Below are positions 52,996 through 60,482 of a DNA stretch of 64,000 bases, piece after piece; the stretch's first letter is position 1, and the number at the start of each line of letters is the position of its first letter. Below the pieces are notes generated by a model. That model was not told where the DNA came from and made no database searches. It was given only the letters and a program-made list of their open reading frames with translations. A program made the position numbers and the translations under genes. This stretch comes from Curtobacterium sp. VKM Ac-2922 (GTDB lineage: Bacteria > Actinomycetota > Actinomycetes > Actinomycetales > Microbacteriaceae). The stretch is from the NCBI RefSeq assembly GCF_022815645.1, contig NZ_JALGRO010000013.1:1-64000 (forward strand). The letters run 5' to 3'.

Positions 52996-53358
52996 GCGAA
53001 CGGGTCGGTGAGACGGTCGCGTCACTCCCCCGGGAGTGCCGAGGAACGTCCGGGCTCCACAGAGCAGGGCGGTGGGTAACACCCACCCGGAGCAATCCGC
53101 GAGACAGTGCCACAGAAAGCAGACCGCCGGTGGCGACACCGGTAAGGGTGAAACGGTGGTGTAAGAGACCACCAGGGGTCCGGGTGACCGGATCCGCTCG
53201 GTAAACCTCGCCCGGAGCAAGGTCAGACAGAGGACGCTGAGGCTGCTCGCCGAGTCCTCGGGTAGACCGCTGGAGGCCGACGGCAACGTCGGTCCGAGAG
53301 AGATGGCCGTCACTGCCGCAAGGCAGGACAGAACCCGGCGTACGGCCGGCCCGTTCGC
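52996..53358 (+). ncRNA. rnpB: RNase P RNA
   Basis: The catalytic RNA that removes tRNA 5' leaders. The conserved core GAGGAACGTCCGGGCTCC begins near 53038, followed by GAGACAGTGCCACAGAAA and GGTAAGGGTGAAACGG; the 3' conserved region is near ACAGAACCCGGCGTACGG. The ends pair as GCGAACGGG (52996-53004) with CCCGTTCGC (53350-53358), the P1 helix. Length about 363 nt, type A. Ends are estimated from P1. It is followed immediately by five 17-bp repeats. Confidence 0.95.
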
Positions 53359-53366
53359 ACAGGCCA

Positions 53367-53451
53367 CGGAACCACCAGACAGACGGAACCACCAGACGGA
53401 CGGAACCACCAGACAGACGGAACCACCAGACGGACGGAACCACCAGACGGA
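53367..53451. repeat. Five exact-length 17-bp tandem repeats after rnpB
   Basis: Units at 53367, 53384, 53401, 53418 and 53435 read CGGAACCACCAGACRGA, alternating A, G, A, G, G at the variable base. They begin 9 bases after the RNase P RNA. Confidence 0.92.
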
Positions 53452-53495
53452 CTGGAGGCCCGGTGCCAGCTGGCACCGGGCCCCACCAGTCCGTC
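53446..53495. terminator. GGAGGC-family palindrome after rnpB
   Basis: GACGGACTGG...CCAGTCCGTC with the GCCAGCTGGC centre; the right arm has GGCCCC where the consensus has GCCTCC. It probably ends both rnpB and the convergent coiled-coil gene. Confidence 0.7.
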
Positions 53496-53524
53496 GCGGT
53501 GTCGGTCCGAAGACCGGAGTGGGT

Positions 53525-54259
53525 CTACAGGCCGGATTCGGCGGTGCGGACCAGGATCGCCTCGCTGTCGGGGCAGAGCACGACGTCGTCCGGAGCCGCA
53601 CGGCGCACGTCCTGCAGGTCTGCGCCCGTCAGGGTCACCCCCGACGCGGTCGAGACGCCGCCCTGCAGCAGCGACGCCCCGAACCCGTAGCGCGCACGCT
53701 GCCGCTCGTACAGTGCGAGCAGGTCCTCGGGCACCTTGGCGGCGACGTCGGCTCGGGCCTGCACTGCCGAGGCGCGGTCGTTCTCGAGCCGCCCGATCTC
53801 GGTGTCGCGCTCGGAGACCAGGGCGCTGCGGGCGGCCTCGGCGTCGGCGAGCTTCGCCTCGATGTCGCCGACGCGGGCGCGGAACACGTCGAGCTGCTCC
53901 ATCACCTCGAGCTCGGACGTCTCGAGGTCGCCGATGCGCCGCTGCAGGGAGTCGAGTTCGCTCTGCAGGCCGGCGGAGTCCTTGGTGCTCGACGAACTCG
54001 CGAGCAGGGTGGTGTCGCGGGTGACCCGGGCCTGCGCGGTCGCGGTGTCGGACTCGAGCCGGGCCAGGTCGCGCTCGGCGTCCTCGACGTCACCGGTCGC
54101 TGCCGCGAGCTCGCTGCGGAGCTTCGCCGCCGCGGTGCCGAGCTCGGTCAGCCGGTCGCCCTTCTGCAGCGAGCTGATCCGGTGCTCCAGCCGCGTGATG
54201 TCGTTGTCGAGTCGTTGGACGTCGAGGAGGATGACCTGGTCCTCGGGTGCTGCCTTCAT
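53525..54259 (-). CDS. Coiled-coil protein of the C4-zinc-ribbon (CT398-like) family, ribbon lost
   Basis: 244 residues: a long helical coiled coil (about 15-185) followed by a short C-terminal domain (APDDVVLCPDSEAILVRTAESGL). Family members usually end in a four-Cys ribbon; here only one Cys remains, a loss I recall as common in Microbacteriaceae. Function in bacteria is unclear, with suggestions of RNA or surface-assembly roles. ATG with AAGGAG 8 nt upstream; only 2 bases separate it from the Nif3 gene stop, so the two are an operon. Confidence 0.82.
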   Translation of the reverse strand: MKAAPEDQVILLDVQRLDNDITRLEHRISSLQKGDRLTELGTAAAKLRSELAAATGDVEDAERDLARLESDTATAQARVTRDTTLLASSSSTKDSAGLQSELDSLQRRIGDLETSELEVMEQLDVFRARVGDIEAKLADAEAARSALVSERDTEIGRLENDRASAVQARADVAAKVPEDLLALYERQRARYGFGASLLQGGVSTASGVTLTGADLQDVRRAAPDDVVLCPDSEAILVRTAESGL

Positions 54260-54261
54260 GG

Positions 54262-55116
54262 TCAGGCTCCTTCGTGGTGGTGCTCGGTGGTGGGGGTGGG
54301 CGCGCTCGGCAAGACGGCGAAGTCCCACGGGTCGGTGCGCAGGTCGCTGACCGTGACGCGGACTCCGGCGGCGCGACGGAGCTGGTCGGCCGCGACGTCG
54401 AGCCACAGCCACTCGGTCGCCCAGTGCGACGTGTCGATCAGTGCCGGGCCATGGGTCAGCAGCGCTTGTTCGCGGAACTCCGACGCCGGGTGGTGGCGCA
54501 GGTCGCTCGTGACGTACACGTCGGCCGCGTTCACGAGCGGGTTGCCGAGGTACGCGTCGCCCGCGCCGGCGCACAGTGCGACCGTGCGCACCGGGCGGTC
54601 GTAGTCGCCGGAGACGCGGACGCCCGAGGCCGTCGCTGGCAGCACGTCGACGACCCGGCGCGCCAGGGCACCCAGGGTCATCGGTTCCGCCAGCACCCCG
54701 ACTCGGCCGATCCCGGTGTCGTCGGTGGCCCCGGGTTCCAGCGGACGCTGCTCGGTCAGACCGATGCGCTCGGCGAGCACCGCCGAGGTGCCGGTCGCCA
54801 CGACGTCGGCGTTCGTGTGCGCAGCGACGAGCGCGCAGCCGCCGCGGATCAGCGTCGCGAGGACGGCACCCTTGTACGTCGACTCGGCGACGGTCGTGAC
54901 GCCGCGCAGCAGCAAGGGGTGGTGGGTCAGCAGCAGGTCGGCACCCAGGGACACGGCTTCGCGCGCGGTGTCCGGCACGGCGTCGACCGCCAGGTGCACG
55001 TGGTCCACCGGGGCGTCGAGGTCACCGGAGACGAGCCCGACGCTGTCCCACGACTCGGCACCGTCGACCGGCCACAGGGACTCGATCACGGCCTGGAGAT
55101 CGCGGAGCGTCGGCAT
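54262..55116 (-). CDS. Nif3-like dinuclear metal protein (GTP cyclohydrolase I type 2 family)
   Basis: 284 residues of the NIF3/DUF34 family. Metal ligands appear in LLTHHPLLLRG and AAHTNAD near the N-terminus, and in DTSHWATEW near the C-terminus. The role is debated: metal homeostasis or a hydrolase. The start has TAGACT 6 nt upstream of ATG, so it is predicted leaderless. It is the first gene of a pair with the coiled-coil gene downstream. Confidence 0.9.
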   Translation of the reverse strand: MPTLRDLQAVIESLWPVDGAESWDSVGLVSGDLDAPVDHVHLAVDAVPDTAREAVSLGADLLLTHHPLLLRGVTTVAESTYKGAVLATLIRGGCALVAAHTNADVVATGTSAVLAERIGLTEQRPLEPGATDDTGIGRVGVLAEPMTLGALARRVVDVLPATASGVRVSGDYDRPVRTVALCAGAGDAYLGNPLVNAADVYVTSDLRHHPASEFREQALLTHGPALIDTSHWATEWLWLDVAADQLRRAAGVRVTVSDLRTDPWDFAVLPSAPTPTTEHHHEGA

Positions 55117-55122
55117 CCCGTC

Positions 55123-55128
55123 AGTCTA
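55123..55128 (-). promoter_or_regulatory. -10 box of the Nif3-like gene, leaderless
   Basis: TAGACT on the minus strand, 6 nt before ATG 55116. Confidence 0.6.
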
Positions 55129-55172
55129 CCGAGGGGTCGACGGCGTCGAGCGCCGCGATGGACGCCCGGAGG

Positions 55173-56396
55173 TCACCGACGGCCGAGCAGACGCAGGACC
55201 GCGGCGACCGCGCGCGCCCACCAACCGGGCTGCTCCGACGTCGCCGGGGTGACGGCGTCGGTCCGCTCGGCAGCGGCACCGTCCGCCTGGTCCGCCACGG
55301 CCAGCTCAGCCGGGAACACGACCGGCGTACCGGCGGTCTCGGCACGGTGGGTGCGGAGCACCGCAGCGAACGCGTCGCGGTCGATGACCGTGGGCCCGGT
55401 GGCCGGCTGGATGAGCGGGGTGGGCCGGGTGTTCGCAGACACCGGCGGCACGGACTGGAGGCTCGGCACCGGTCGCGCAGGCTCGTCGCGGTCGTCGTCG
55501 GCGGCGTCGAGAGCGGCGGTGTCGAGCGCGGCGGTGTCGCCGAGCGCGGCGCCGCCGGTGAGCGACACCGGCGCGGCGACGGACGACAGCACCAGGACCG
55601 GCGCAGCGGACGCGCTCGGGTCGGCCGGCGCGCGGCGCTCGGTCGTCTCGGCGGTGAACGCCGGGGCGGGCGTGGCGGGGACGACCGTGACCGAGCCGGT
55701 GGCGGCACGGCGGGCAGCGGCCCGGTCGCGTCGGTCGGCTTCGTCGGCAGCGTCCGCGAGCAGGTCGGCGAACACCGAGCGGGCGTAGGCGCGCGCGGCC
55801 TCGACCTCGGGGTCGGACAGGTGGGCGACGACGGCCTCCCACGCGGTCAGACGCGCCAGGTCCTCGTCGCGGCGGCGGACCTCGTCCTCGAGCACGACGA
55901 TGCGCTCGATCGTCGGGCGACCGCTCTGCGCCGAGACCTGGACGGCGAGCTCGTCGATGCGCAGGGCGATGCGCTCGGGCGGCTCGGGGAACGACGGCGC
56001 GCAGACCGACGCGTGCCGGCCGTGGTCCCGGGGGCGACGGAAGGCCTGGTCGGAGTCCGCGGGCGTGACGACGTCGGTCGCGGCGAGTTCGGGCGCGACG
56101 AGGTCGGGCGCGACGACTGCGGTCCGCGCGGTCGCGGTCTCGGCCAGCCCGGGCTCGACGGCGCCGCGCTCGAGGGTTCCACGCTCGTCGGCTCCGGGCT
56201 CGGCGCGTTCTGCGGTGTGGGCTTCGGACGTGCCTTCGCGGACGGTGTCCGGTCGCTGCACCGGGCCGGTGACGGGCGGGACCACCAGGTCCGACACGTA
56301 CGGCGCACGGGTGGCCGGAGCGTCGCGGAGCCACTCCTCGAGCTCGCGACCGAACGGGTCAACGAGCGGGGTGCGTGCGCCGGACTGCGTCTCCAT
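55173..56396 (-). CDS. Hypothetical 407-residue disordered protein with an amphipathic C-terminus
   Basis: No family recognised. Residues about 40-115 are Glu/Ala/Thr-rich and look disordered; a helical stretch near 140-215 (RIALRIDELAVQVSAQ...ERIVVLEDEVRRRDEDL) may be a coiled coil; the rest is low-complexity. The C-terminus GWWARAVAAVLRLLGRR is an amphipathic helix that could touch the membrane, resembling polar or divisome adaptors. ATG 56396 is set by TATCCT 7 nt upstream, and the start gives METQSG. Confidence 0.65.
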   Translation of the reverse strand: METQSGARTPLVDPFGRELEEWLRDAPATRAPYVSDLVVPPVTGPVQRPDTVREGTSEAHTAERAEPGADERGTLERGAVEPGLAETATARTAVVAPDLVAPELAATDVVTPADSDQAFRRPRDHGRHASVCAPSFPEPPERIALRIDELAVQVSAQSGRPTIERIVVLEDEVRRRDEDLARLTAWEAVVAHLSDPEVEAARAYARSVFADLLADAADEADRRDRAAARRAATGSVTVVPATPAPAFTAETTERRAPADPSASAAPVLVLSSVAAPVSLTGGAALGDTAALDTAALDAADDDRDEPARPVPSLQSVPPVSANTRPTPLIQPATGPTVIDRDAFAAVLRTHRAETAGTPVVFPAELAVADQADGAAAERTDAVTPATSEQPGWWARAVAAVLRLLGRR

Positions 56397-56403
56397 GTCC
56401 CGA

Positions 56404-56409
56404 AGGATA
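56404..56409 (-). promoter_or_regulatory. -10 box of the 407-residue gene, leaderless
   Basis: TATCCT on the minus strand, 7 nt before ATG 56396. Confidence 0.55.
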
Positions 56410-56504
56410 AATATCGCGAGGTCGATCACGTGGGACATCCGCGGTGTGTCGCGGCATCCGGTGGCATGTCGCGCCGAACATGAACGGCGTGTCGCACCCG
56501 CTGA

Positions 56505-57050
56505 TCAGCAGCGCGCGCTGAAGTCCTCGAGGATGTCTCGTCCGATCGGCCAGTCCCCCAGCCCGCTCGCGACGTTCACGTGACCGTGCGCGCCGATCCG
56601 GTGCGTCTCGGCGCCGATGCGCACCGCCATCGTCAGCGCCCGGTCGAGGGAGCAGTAGGGGTCGTCGTCACTCACGACGAGCGCGGTCGGCGTCGTCACC
56701 GAACGGTCCGGGAGCGTGAATCCCGCCGCTGCCGTCGGGAACCCCGTCGCCGCGGGGTCGGGTGGCGCGACGAGGAACGCCCCCGCGACCCGGCCGTCGT
56801 CGTGGTCCACGAGCCACCGCCAGGCCGCGATGACACCCAGGCTGTGGGCGACCAGGACCGGTGGCTCGTCGACGGCCGCGACCGCGCGGTCGATCGCGCG
56901 CGACCAGTCGTCGGGGTCCGGCTCGGACCACGAGGTCGGTGCGATGCGGACCGTGGAACCGGGCCGCTCGGCCTGCCACCGGGACTGCCAGTGCTCGGGG
57001 TCCGAGTTCCAGATGCCGGGGACGATCACCCAGGGTCGAGGTCGGCGCAC
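56505..57050 (-). CDS. RBBP9/YdeN-type serine hydrolase
   Basis: 181 residues, a compact alpha/beta hydrolase. Opening strand VIVPGIWNSDPEHWQSRWQ, nucleophile Ser in VAHSLGV, Asp in VVSDDDPYCS and His in GAHGHVN, matching the RBBP9 layout. Cytosolic; substrate unknown. GTG with TAGGCT 6 nt upstream, predicting a leaderless message. Independent of the AraC gene upstream by orientation and spacing. Confidence 0.88.
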   Translation of the reverse strand: MRRPRPWVIVPGIWNSDPEHWQSRWQAERPGSTVRIAPTSWSEPDPDDWSRAIDRAVAAVDEPPVLVAHSLGVIAAWRWLVDHDDGRVAGAFLVAPPDPAATGFPTAAAGFTLPDRSVTTPTALVVSDDDPYCSLDRALTMAVRIGAETHRIGAHGHVNVASGLGDWPIGRDILEDFSARC

Positions 57051-57056
57051 GCGTCG

Positions 57057-57062
57057 AGCCTA
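57057..57062 (-). promoter_or_regulatory. -10 box of the RBBP9-type gene, leaderless
   Basis: TAGGCT on the minus strand, 6 nt before GTG 57050. Confidence 0.6.
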
Positions 57063-57086
57063 CGCGGAGCGGGGACGCGGCCGACC

Positions 57087-58046
57087 TCAGCCCTGCAGCG
57101 TGTCCCGCGGGTACTCGCCGAAGCGGTTGGCGTACGCCGCCGAGAACCGCCCGAGGTGCGCGAAGCCCCACTTCACCGCGACGGACGCCACCGTGGTCTC
57201 GCGGACGGTGCCGTGCCGCAGCTCCTCGCGGATGCGGTCCAGTCGGATGCCGCGCAGCATCGAGTTCGGTGCCGTCCCGACCTGCCGCTGGAACGCCTGC
57301 TGCAGCCCGCGCACGCTGAGGCCGACGTGCTCGGCGACGTCGGTGGTGGTGATCGGTGTGTGCGCGAACGCGTGCATGTACTCGACGGCTTCGCGGACCC
57401 GGCCGGTCGCGCCCTGCGGCAGGGACACGTCGGGCGCGAGCAGGCGGTGGGGGAAGGTCCGCAGGAGCGTCATGGCGGTGGCGCGGGAGGTCTCGGCCAG
57501 CAGGAGCGGGGAGACCGGCGCGGCACCGAGGACGGTCGCGGCGGCGTCCTGCACCTGTCGGTTCCACGAGCGCAGGCCCTCGGGCGACAGGGTCGCGGCG
57601 TGGTCGAACACCAGCGGGCCGGGTTGCGCGCCGTGCAGTTCGGCCGCCATGCCCTCGAGGTACGTCCGTTCGAACTGCACCAGGCTCTGTCGGACGTCAG
57701 CCAGCTCGAACTCGAAGGGTCGGCCCGTCGGGAACATCATCGGGGTACCGGTGCCGAAGGGGACCTCGTCGCGGCCGATGTCGACGCGACCGCTGCCGTC
57801 TGCGAGCCACATCACGACGTACTCGTCGCGCATGTCGACCTCGCCGCGGACGCTCGCGTCGAATCGGGAGGAGCGGAAGGACATCGTCTCGTCACCGACG
57901 ACCCGGAAGCGGTACTGGAACGGCCGGTCGGTGGTGTGCGCCGTGAACCCCGAGCCCACGTAGGCGTCCTCGTACATGCGCATGGCGTCGTCGAGGTCGT
58001 CGCCGGCGGTCTCGAAGCGCATCCGGGGGTCGTGGTCGATGGTCAC
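57087..58046 (-). CDS. AraC-family transcriptional regulator
   Basis: 319 residues. An N-terminal sensory domain of about 200 residues and a C-terminal pair of helix-turn-helix motifs: TTDVAEHVGLSVRGLQQAFQ and TVASVAVKWGFAHLGRFSAAY. The N-terminal sequence resembles AraC-like ligand domains that do not bind sugars. No neighbouring target is clear; the gene may act on itself. GTG 58046 is uncertain; CACGAT 6 nt upstream is a weak match to the leaderless -10. Confidence 0.82.
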   Translation of the reverse strand: MTIDHDPRMRFETAGDDLDDAMRMYEDAYVGSGFTAHTTDRPFQYRFRVVGDETMSFRSSRFDASVRGEVDMRDEYVVMWLADGSGRVDIGRDEVPFGTGTPMMFPTGRPFEFELADVRQSLVQFERTYLEGMAAELHGAQPGPLVFDHAATLSPEGLRSWNRQVQDAAATVLGAAPVSPLLLAETSRATAMTLLRTFPHRLLAPDVSLPQGATGRVREAVEYMHAFAHTPITTTDVAEHVGLSVRGLQQAFQRQVGTAPNSMLRGIRLDRIREELRHGTVRETTVASVAVKWGFAHLGRFSAAYANRFGEYPRDTLQG

Positions 58047-58182
58047 GGGCGCATCGTGACACGCGAGTCCGGCGGGATCGCAATCCACGGCGGTGCCCCG
58101 CGGGTTCTGGCCGGAGCCGTGCGTTTACCGGACTGCGTGCAACAACCCCGGTGGACGACCCGTTCTGCTGGGTCGGACGCCG

Positions 58183-58599
58183 TCAGACGCGGCCGCGCCG
58201 TACCGTCCAGCGGTTGCGGTCGCCATCGCGCTCGTAGCGGAGTTCGTCGACGACCATGCCGACCAGAGCGAGCCCGCGCCCGCTCTCGGCAGCAGCGTCC
58301 GGCAGCGTTGCGGCCGACGGGTCGACCGAGGCCGGCCGTCCGTCGTCGGTGAGTTCGGCCTGCAGGCCGTCACCGCTGACGGCCAGCGAGAGCGAACACG
58401 CGACCCGCTCCCCGCCGCCGGCGTGTTCCACGACGTTCGACGCGAGCTCGACGAGGGCCAGTTCGAAGGCCATGCGATCCTCGGCGGCGACCGACGGCTC
58501 GGAACCCCAGACGCCCGCAAGGAACTCGTGGACACAGGTGACGTCGTCGGGCGGCGACGCGAAGTCCAGTCGGTGGTCGGCCACGGCGCTGCCGTTCAT
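58183..58599 (-). CDS. RsbW-type ATP-binding anti-sigma/kinase domain protein
   Basis: 138 residues of the HATPase-c 2 family: the N box FELALVELASNVVEH, the G1-like region ELTDDGRPAS and ESGRGLALVGMVVD. Such proteins phosphorylate or bind STAS proteins and sometimes hold a sigma factor. Its ATG overlaps the STAS gene stop by four bases, so the pair is made together. No PP2C phosphatase or sigma factor gene adjoins, so the output of the switch is elsewhere. Confidence 0.85.
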   Translation of the reverse strand: MNGSAVADHRLDFASPPDDVTCVHEFLAGVWGSEPSVAAEDRMAFELALVELASNVVEHAGGGERVACSLSLAVSGDGLQAELTDDGRPASVDPSAATLPDAAAESGRGLALVGMVVDELRYERDGDRNRWTVRRGRV

Positions 58600-58934
58600 C
58601 CCCAGGTCGACACCGCGGCGTCCCCGTCGGGGTACGTCCGCAGGATCTTGTCGATGTTGGACAGCTTGAGGACCATGCTGACCTGCTCGGACGGGGCTGC
58701 GATGCGCAGGTCCCCGCCGGCCTGGCGTGCGGTCTTCAGGCACCCGACCAGGGCGCCCAGACCGGAGGAGTCCATGAAGTCCACCCCGGAGAGCTCGACG
58801 ACGACCCGGTTCCGGCCGTCCCCGACGACCTTGGCCACGGCTTCGCGGAAGGCCGGCGCCGACACCATGTTCAGGCGCCCCTTGCACTGCAGCACGGCCG
58901 CGTCCGCTTGCGACTCGTGTACGACGATGTCCAT
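58596..58934 (-). CDS. STAS-domain anti-sigma-factor antagonist
   Basis: 112 residues of the SpoIIAA/RsbV type. The phosphorylation loop reads SGVDFMDSSGLGALVGC with the usual Ser (DSSG), so it can be switched by the adjoining RsbW-type protein. No membrane segment. ATG with GGAG about 10 nt upstream. It is the first gene of the two-gene operon. Confidence 0.9.
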   Translation of the reverse strand: MDIVVHESQADAAVLQCKGRLNMVSAPAFREAVAKVVGDGRNRVVVELSGVDFMDSSGLGALVGCLKTARQAGGDLRIAAPSEQVSMVLKLSNIDKILRTYPDGDAAVSTWG

Positions 58935-58977
58935 ACCGGGTGATCTCCTCGTGTCGGTGCGGGCTGCGTACCCGACA

Positions 58978-60219
58978 CTATCGGTCAGCGTCCGACAGTC
59001 GTTCGCCACCCGTCACACGGGCGCGGCGCGTCGCGACCACCTGCACGATCACGGCAGCGGCCATCAGCGTGACCATCACCGAGCCCATCGCCAGTGCGGT
59101 GCCTCCCAGCAGCCCGGCGAGTGGTGTCCCGAGTCCACCCAGCCCGAACGACAGTCCGCCCTGCAGCGCCGCCGCCGTACCGGGGTGTGCCGAACCGACG
59201 TGCTGCGTCCGGGTCATCGCGGCGGGCAGCACGAACCCCCAGGCGCCCGTGACGACGGCGAGCGAGCACCACACCGGGACGGGGCCGAGTCCGAGCAGCG
59301 CCGACGTCAGCACCCCGGCTGCGCCGAGCGTCCCCACGAGCAGGCCGAGGGTCAGCAGCGTGTCCTCGGCAACGCGGCCCACGACCCGCCGGAACACGAG
59401 CGTGGTGATGATCATCATCGTCGCGTTGGTGGCGAACACGATCGTGTACAGCCCTTCGGAGAACCCGAACTGCGTCTGGAACACGAACGAGCTGGTGGCG
59501 ATGTAGGCGAAGAACCCGATCGTCGACAGGACCGACGTCAGCAGGTACGCGCGGAACCGCGTGATCGACGCCAGCTGCCGGATCCGCTGCCAGTTCGCGC
59601 CGAGACCGATGCCCCCGCGCGATCGGGGCGGCAGGGTCTCGCGGAAGAACGGCAGCACGAGCGCGAAGAACACCGCACCGAGCACGGCGAGCACGACGAA
59701 CATCACGCGCCACGTCGCCACCGTCAGCACCGCTCCCCCGACCAGCGGCGCGACGACGGGGCCGATCGCGTTGATCGCCGCGAGCGTGCCGAACACCTTC
59801 GCCATCCGCGGGCCGTCCGTCACGTCGGACACCATGGCGCGGCCGGCGACGGCTGCGGCGGCACCGGCGAGTCCCTCGACCACCCGGGCGACGACGAGGG
59901 TCACCACGTCTGGCGCCAGCGCGCACCCGAGGGACGCGATCGCGAACAGCGCGGTGCCGGCGAGCAGCATCGGTCGTCGACCGATCCCGTCGCTGACCGG
60001 GCCGACGAGCAGCTGGCCGACGGCGAACGCGACCAGGAACGCGGTGAGCGAGAGCTGCACGGCGCTCGGCGTCGTCCCGAGGTCACGCGCGATGGCCGGC
60101 AGCGCCGGGATGTACATGTCGGTCGCGAACGGCGAGACGCCGACGATGAGCGCCAACGGCACGATCGGCGGCAGGGTCGCCGGAGTCCGGGGGCCGATCT
60201 GGGTGCGCTCCGTCGTCAC
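58978..60219 (-). CDS. MFS drug-exporter-like transporter (Bcr/CflA type)
   Basis: 413 residues, 12 transmembrane helices. Motif A reads GPVSDGIGRRPMLLAG after helix 2, and the N-terminal FATDMYIPALPAIARDL is the hallmark of the Bcr/CflA (DHA1) branch. Likely a drug or metabolite proton antiporter. GTG 60219 has TAGCGT 7 nt upstream, so leaderless. There is no adjacent regulator. Confidence 0.88.
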   Translation of the reverse strand: MTTERTQIGPRTPATLPPIVPLALIVGVSPFATDMYIPALPAIARDLGTTPSAVQLSLTAFLVAFAVGQLLVGPVSDGIGRRPMLLAGTALFAIASLGCALAPDVVTLVVARVVEGLAGAAAAVAGRAMVSDVTDGPRMAKVFGTLAAINAIGPVVAPLVGGAVLTVATWRVMFVVLAVLGAVFFALVLPFFRETLPPRSRGGIGLGANWQRIRQLASITRFRAYLLTSVLSTIGFFAYIATSSFVFQTQFGFSEGLYTIVFATNATMMIITTLVFRRVVGRVAEDTLLTLGLLVGTLGAAGVLTSALLGLGPVPVWCSLAVVTGAWGFVLPAAMTRTQHVGSAHPGTAAALQGGLSFGLGGLGTPLAGLLGGTALAMGSVMVTLMAAAVIVQVVATRRARVTGGERLSDADR

Positions 60220-60226
60220 CGGAGCA

Positions 60227-60232
60227 ACGCTA
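60227..60232 (-). promoter_or_regulatory. -10 box of the Bcr/CflA gene, leaderless
   Basis: TAGCGT on the minus strand, 7 nt before GTG 60219. Confidence 0.6.
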
Positions 60233-60265
60233 CGCCGCCCCGAATCGATTCGACAGGGTCCTGAC

Positions 60266-60376
60266 TGGTCACGACACCCCACTCGCGGACGCCGAGGGGT
60301 CACAGATCGTCGGTGACGCGCAGCGGAGCCGACGATCTGTGACCCCTCGGTGGCACACCGACGGGGTGTCGTGACC
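60266..60376. repeat. Nested inverted repeat upstream of the MFS gene
   Basis: Outer arms TGGTCACGACACCCC (60266-60280) and GGGGTGTCGTGACC (60363-60376). Inner arms GAGGGGTCACAGATCGTCGG (60294-60313) and its exact complement (60329-60348), a perfect 20-bp pair. Confidence 0.85.
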
Positions 60377-60416
60377 GCTCGGCGCGCTCGCACCGTGCGC
60401 GGTACGGCCCGGACAT

Positions 60417-60464
60417 GACGGACGGGAGGCCCGGTGCCAGCTGGCACCGGGCCTCCAGTCCGTC
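60417..60464. terminator. GGAGGC-family palindrome after ppc
   Basis: GACGGACGGGAGGCCCGGTG and its near-complement with the GCCAGCTGGC centre, ending 18 bases from the ppc stop. Confidence 0.75.
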
Positions 60465-60482
60465 GGGTGGTCGCGCCGGGCG

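Noticed and set aside
52826..53476. 216-residue minus-strand protein in the rnpB region
   Set aside because: The region is RNase P RNA with its conserved core on the plus strand; the frame is its antisense.
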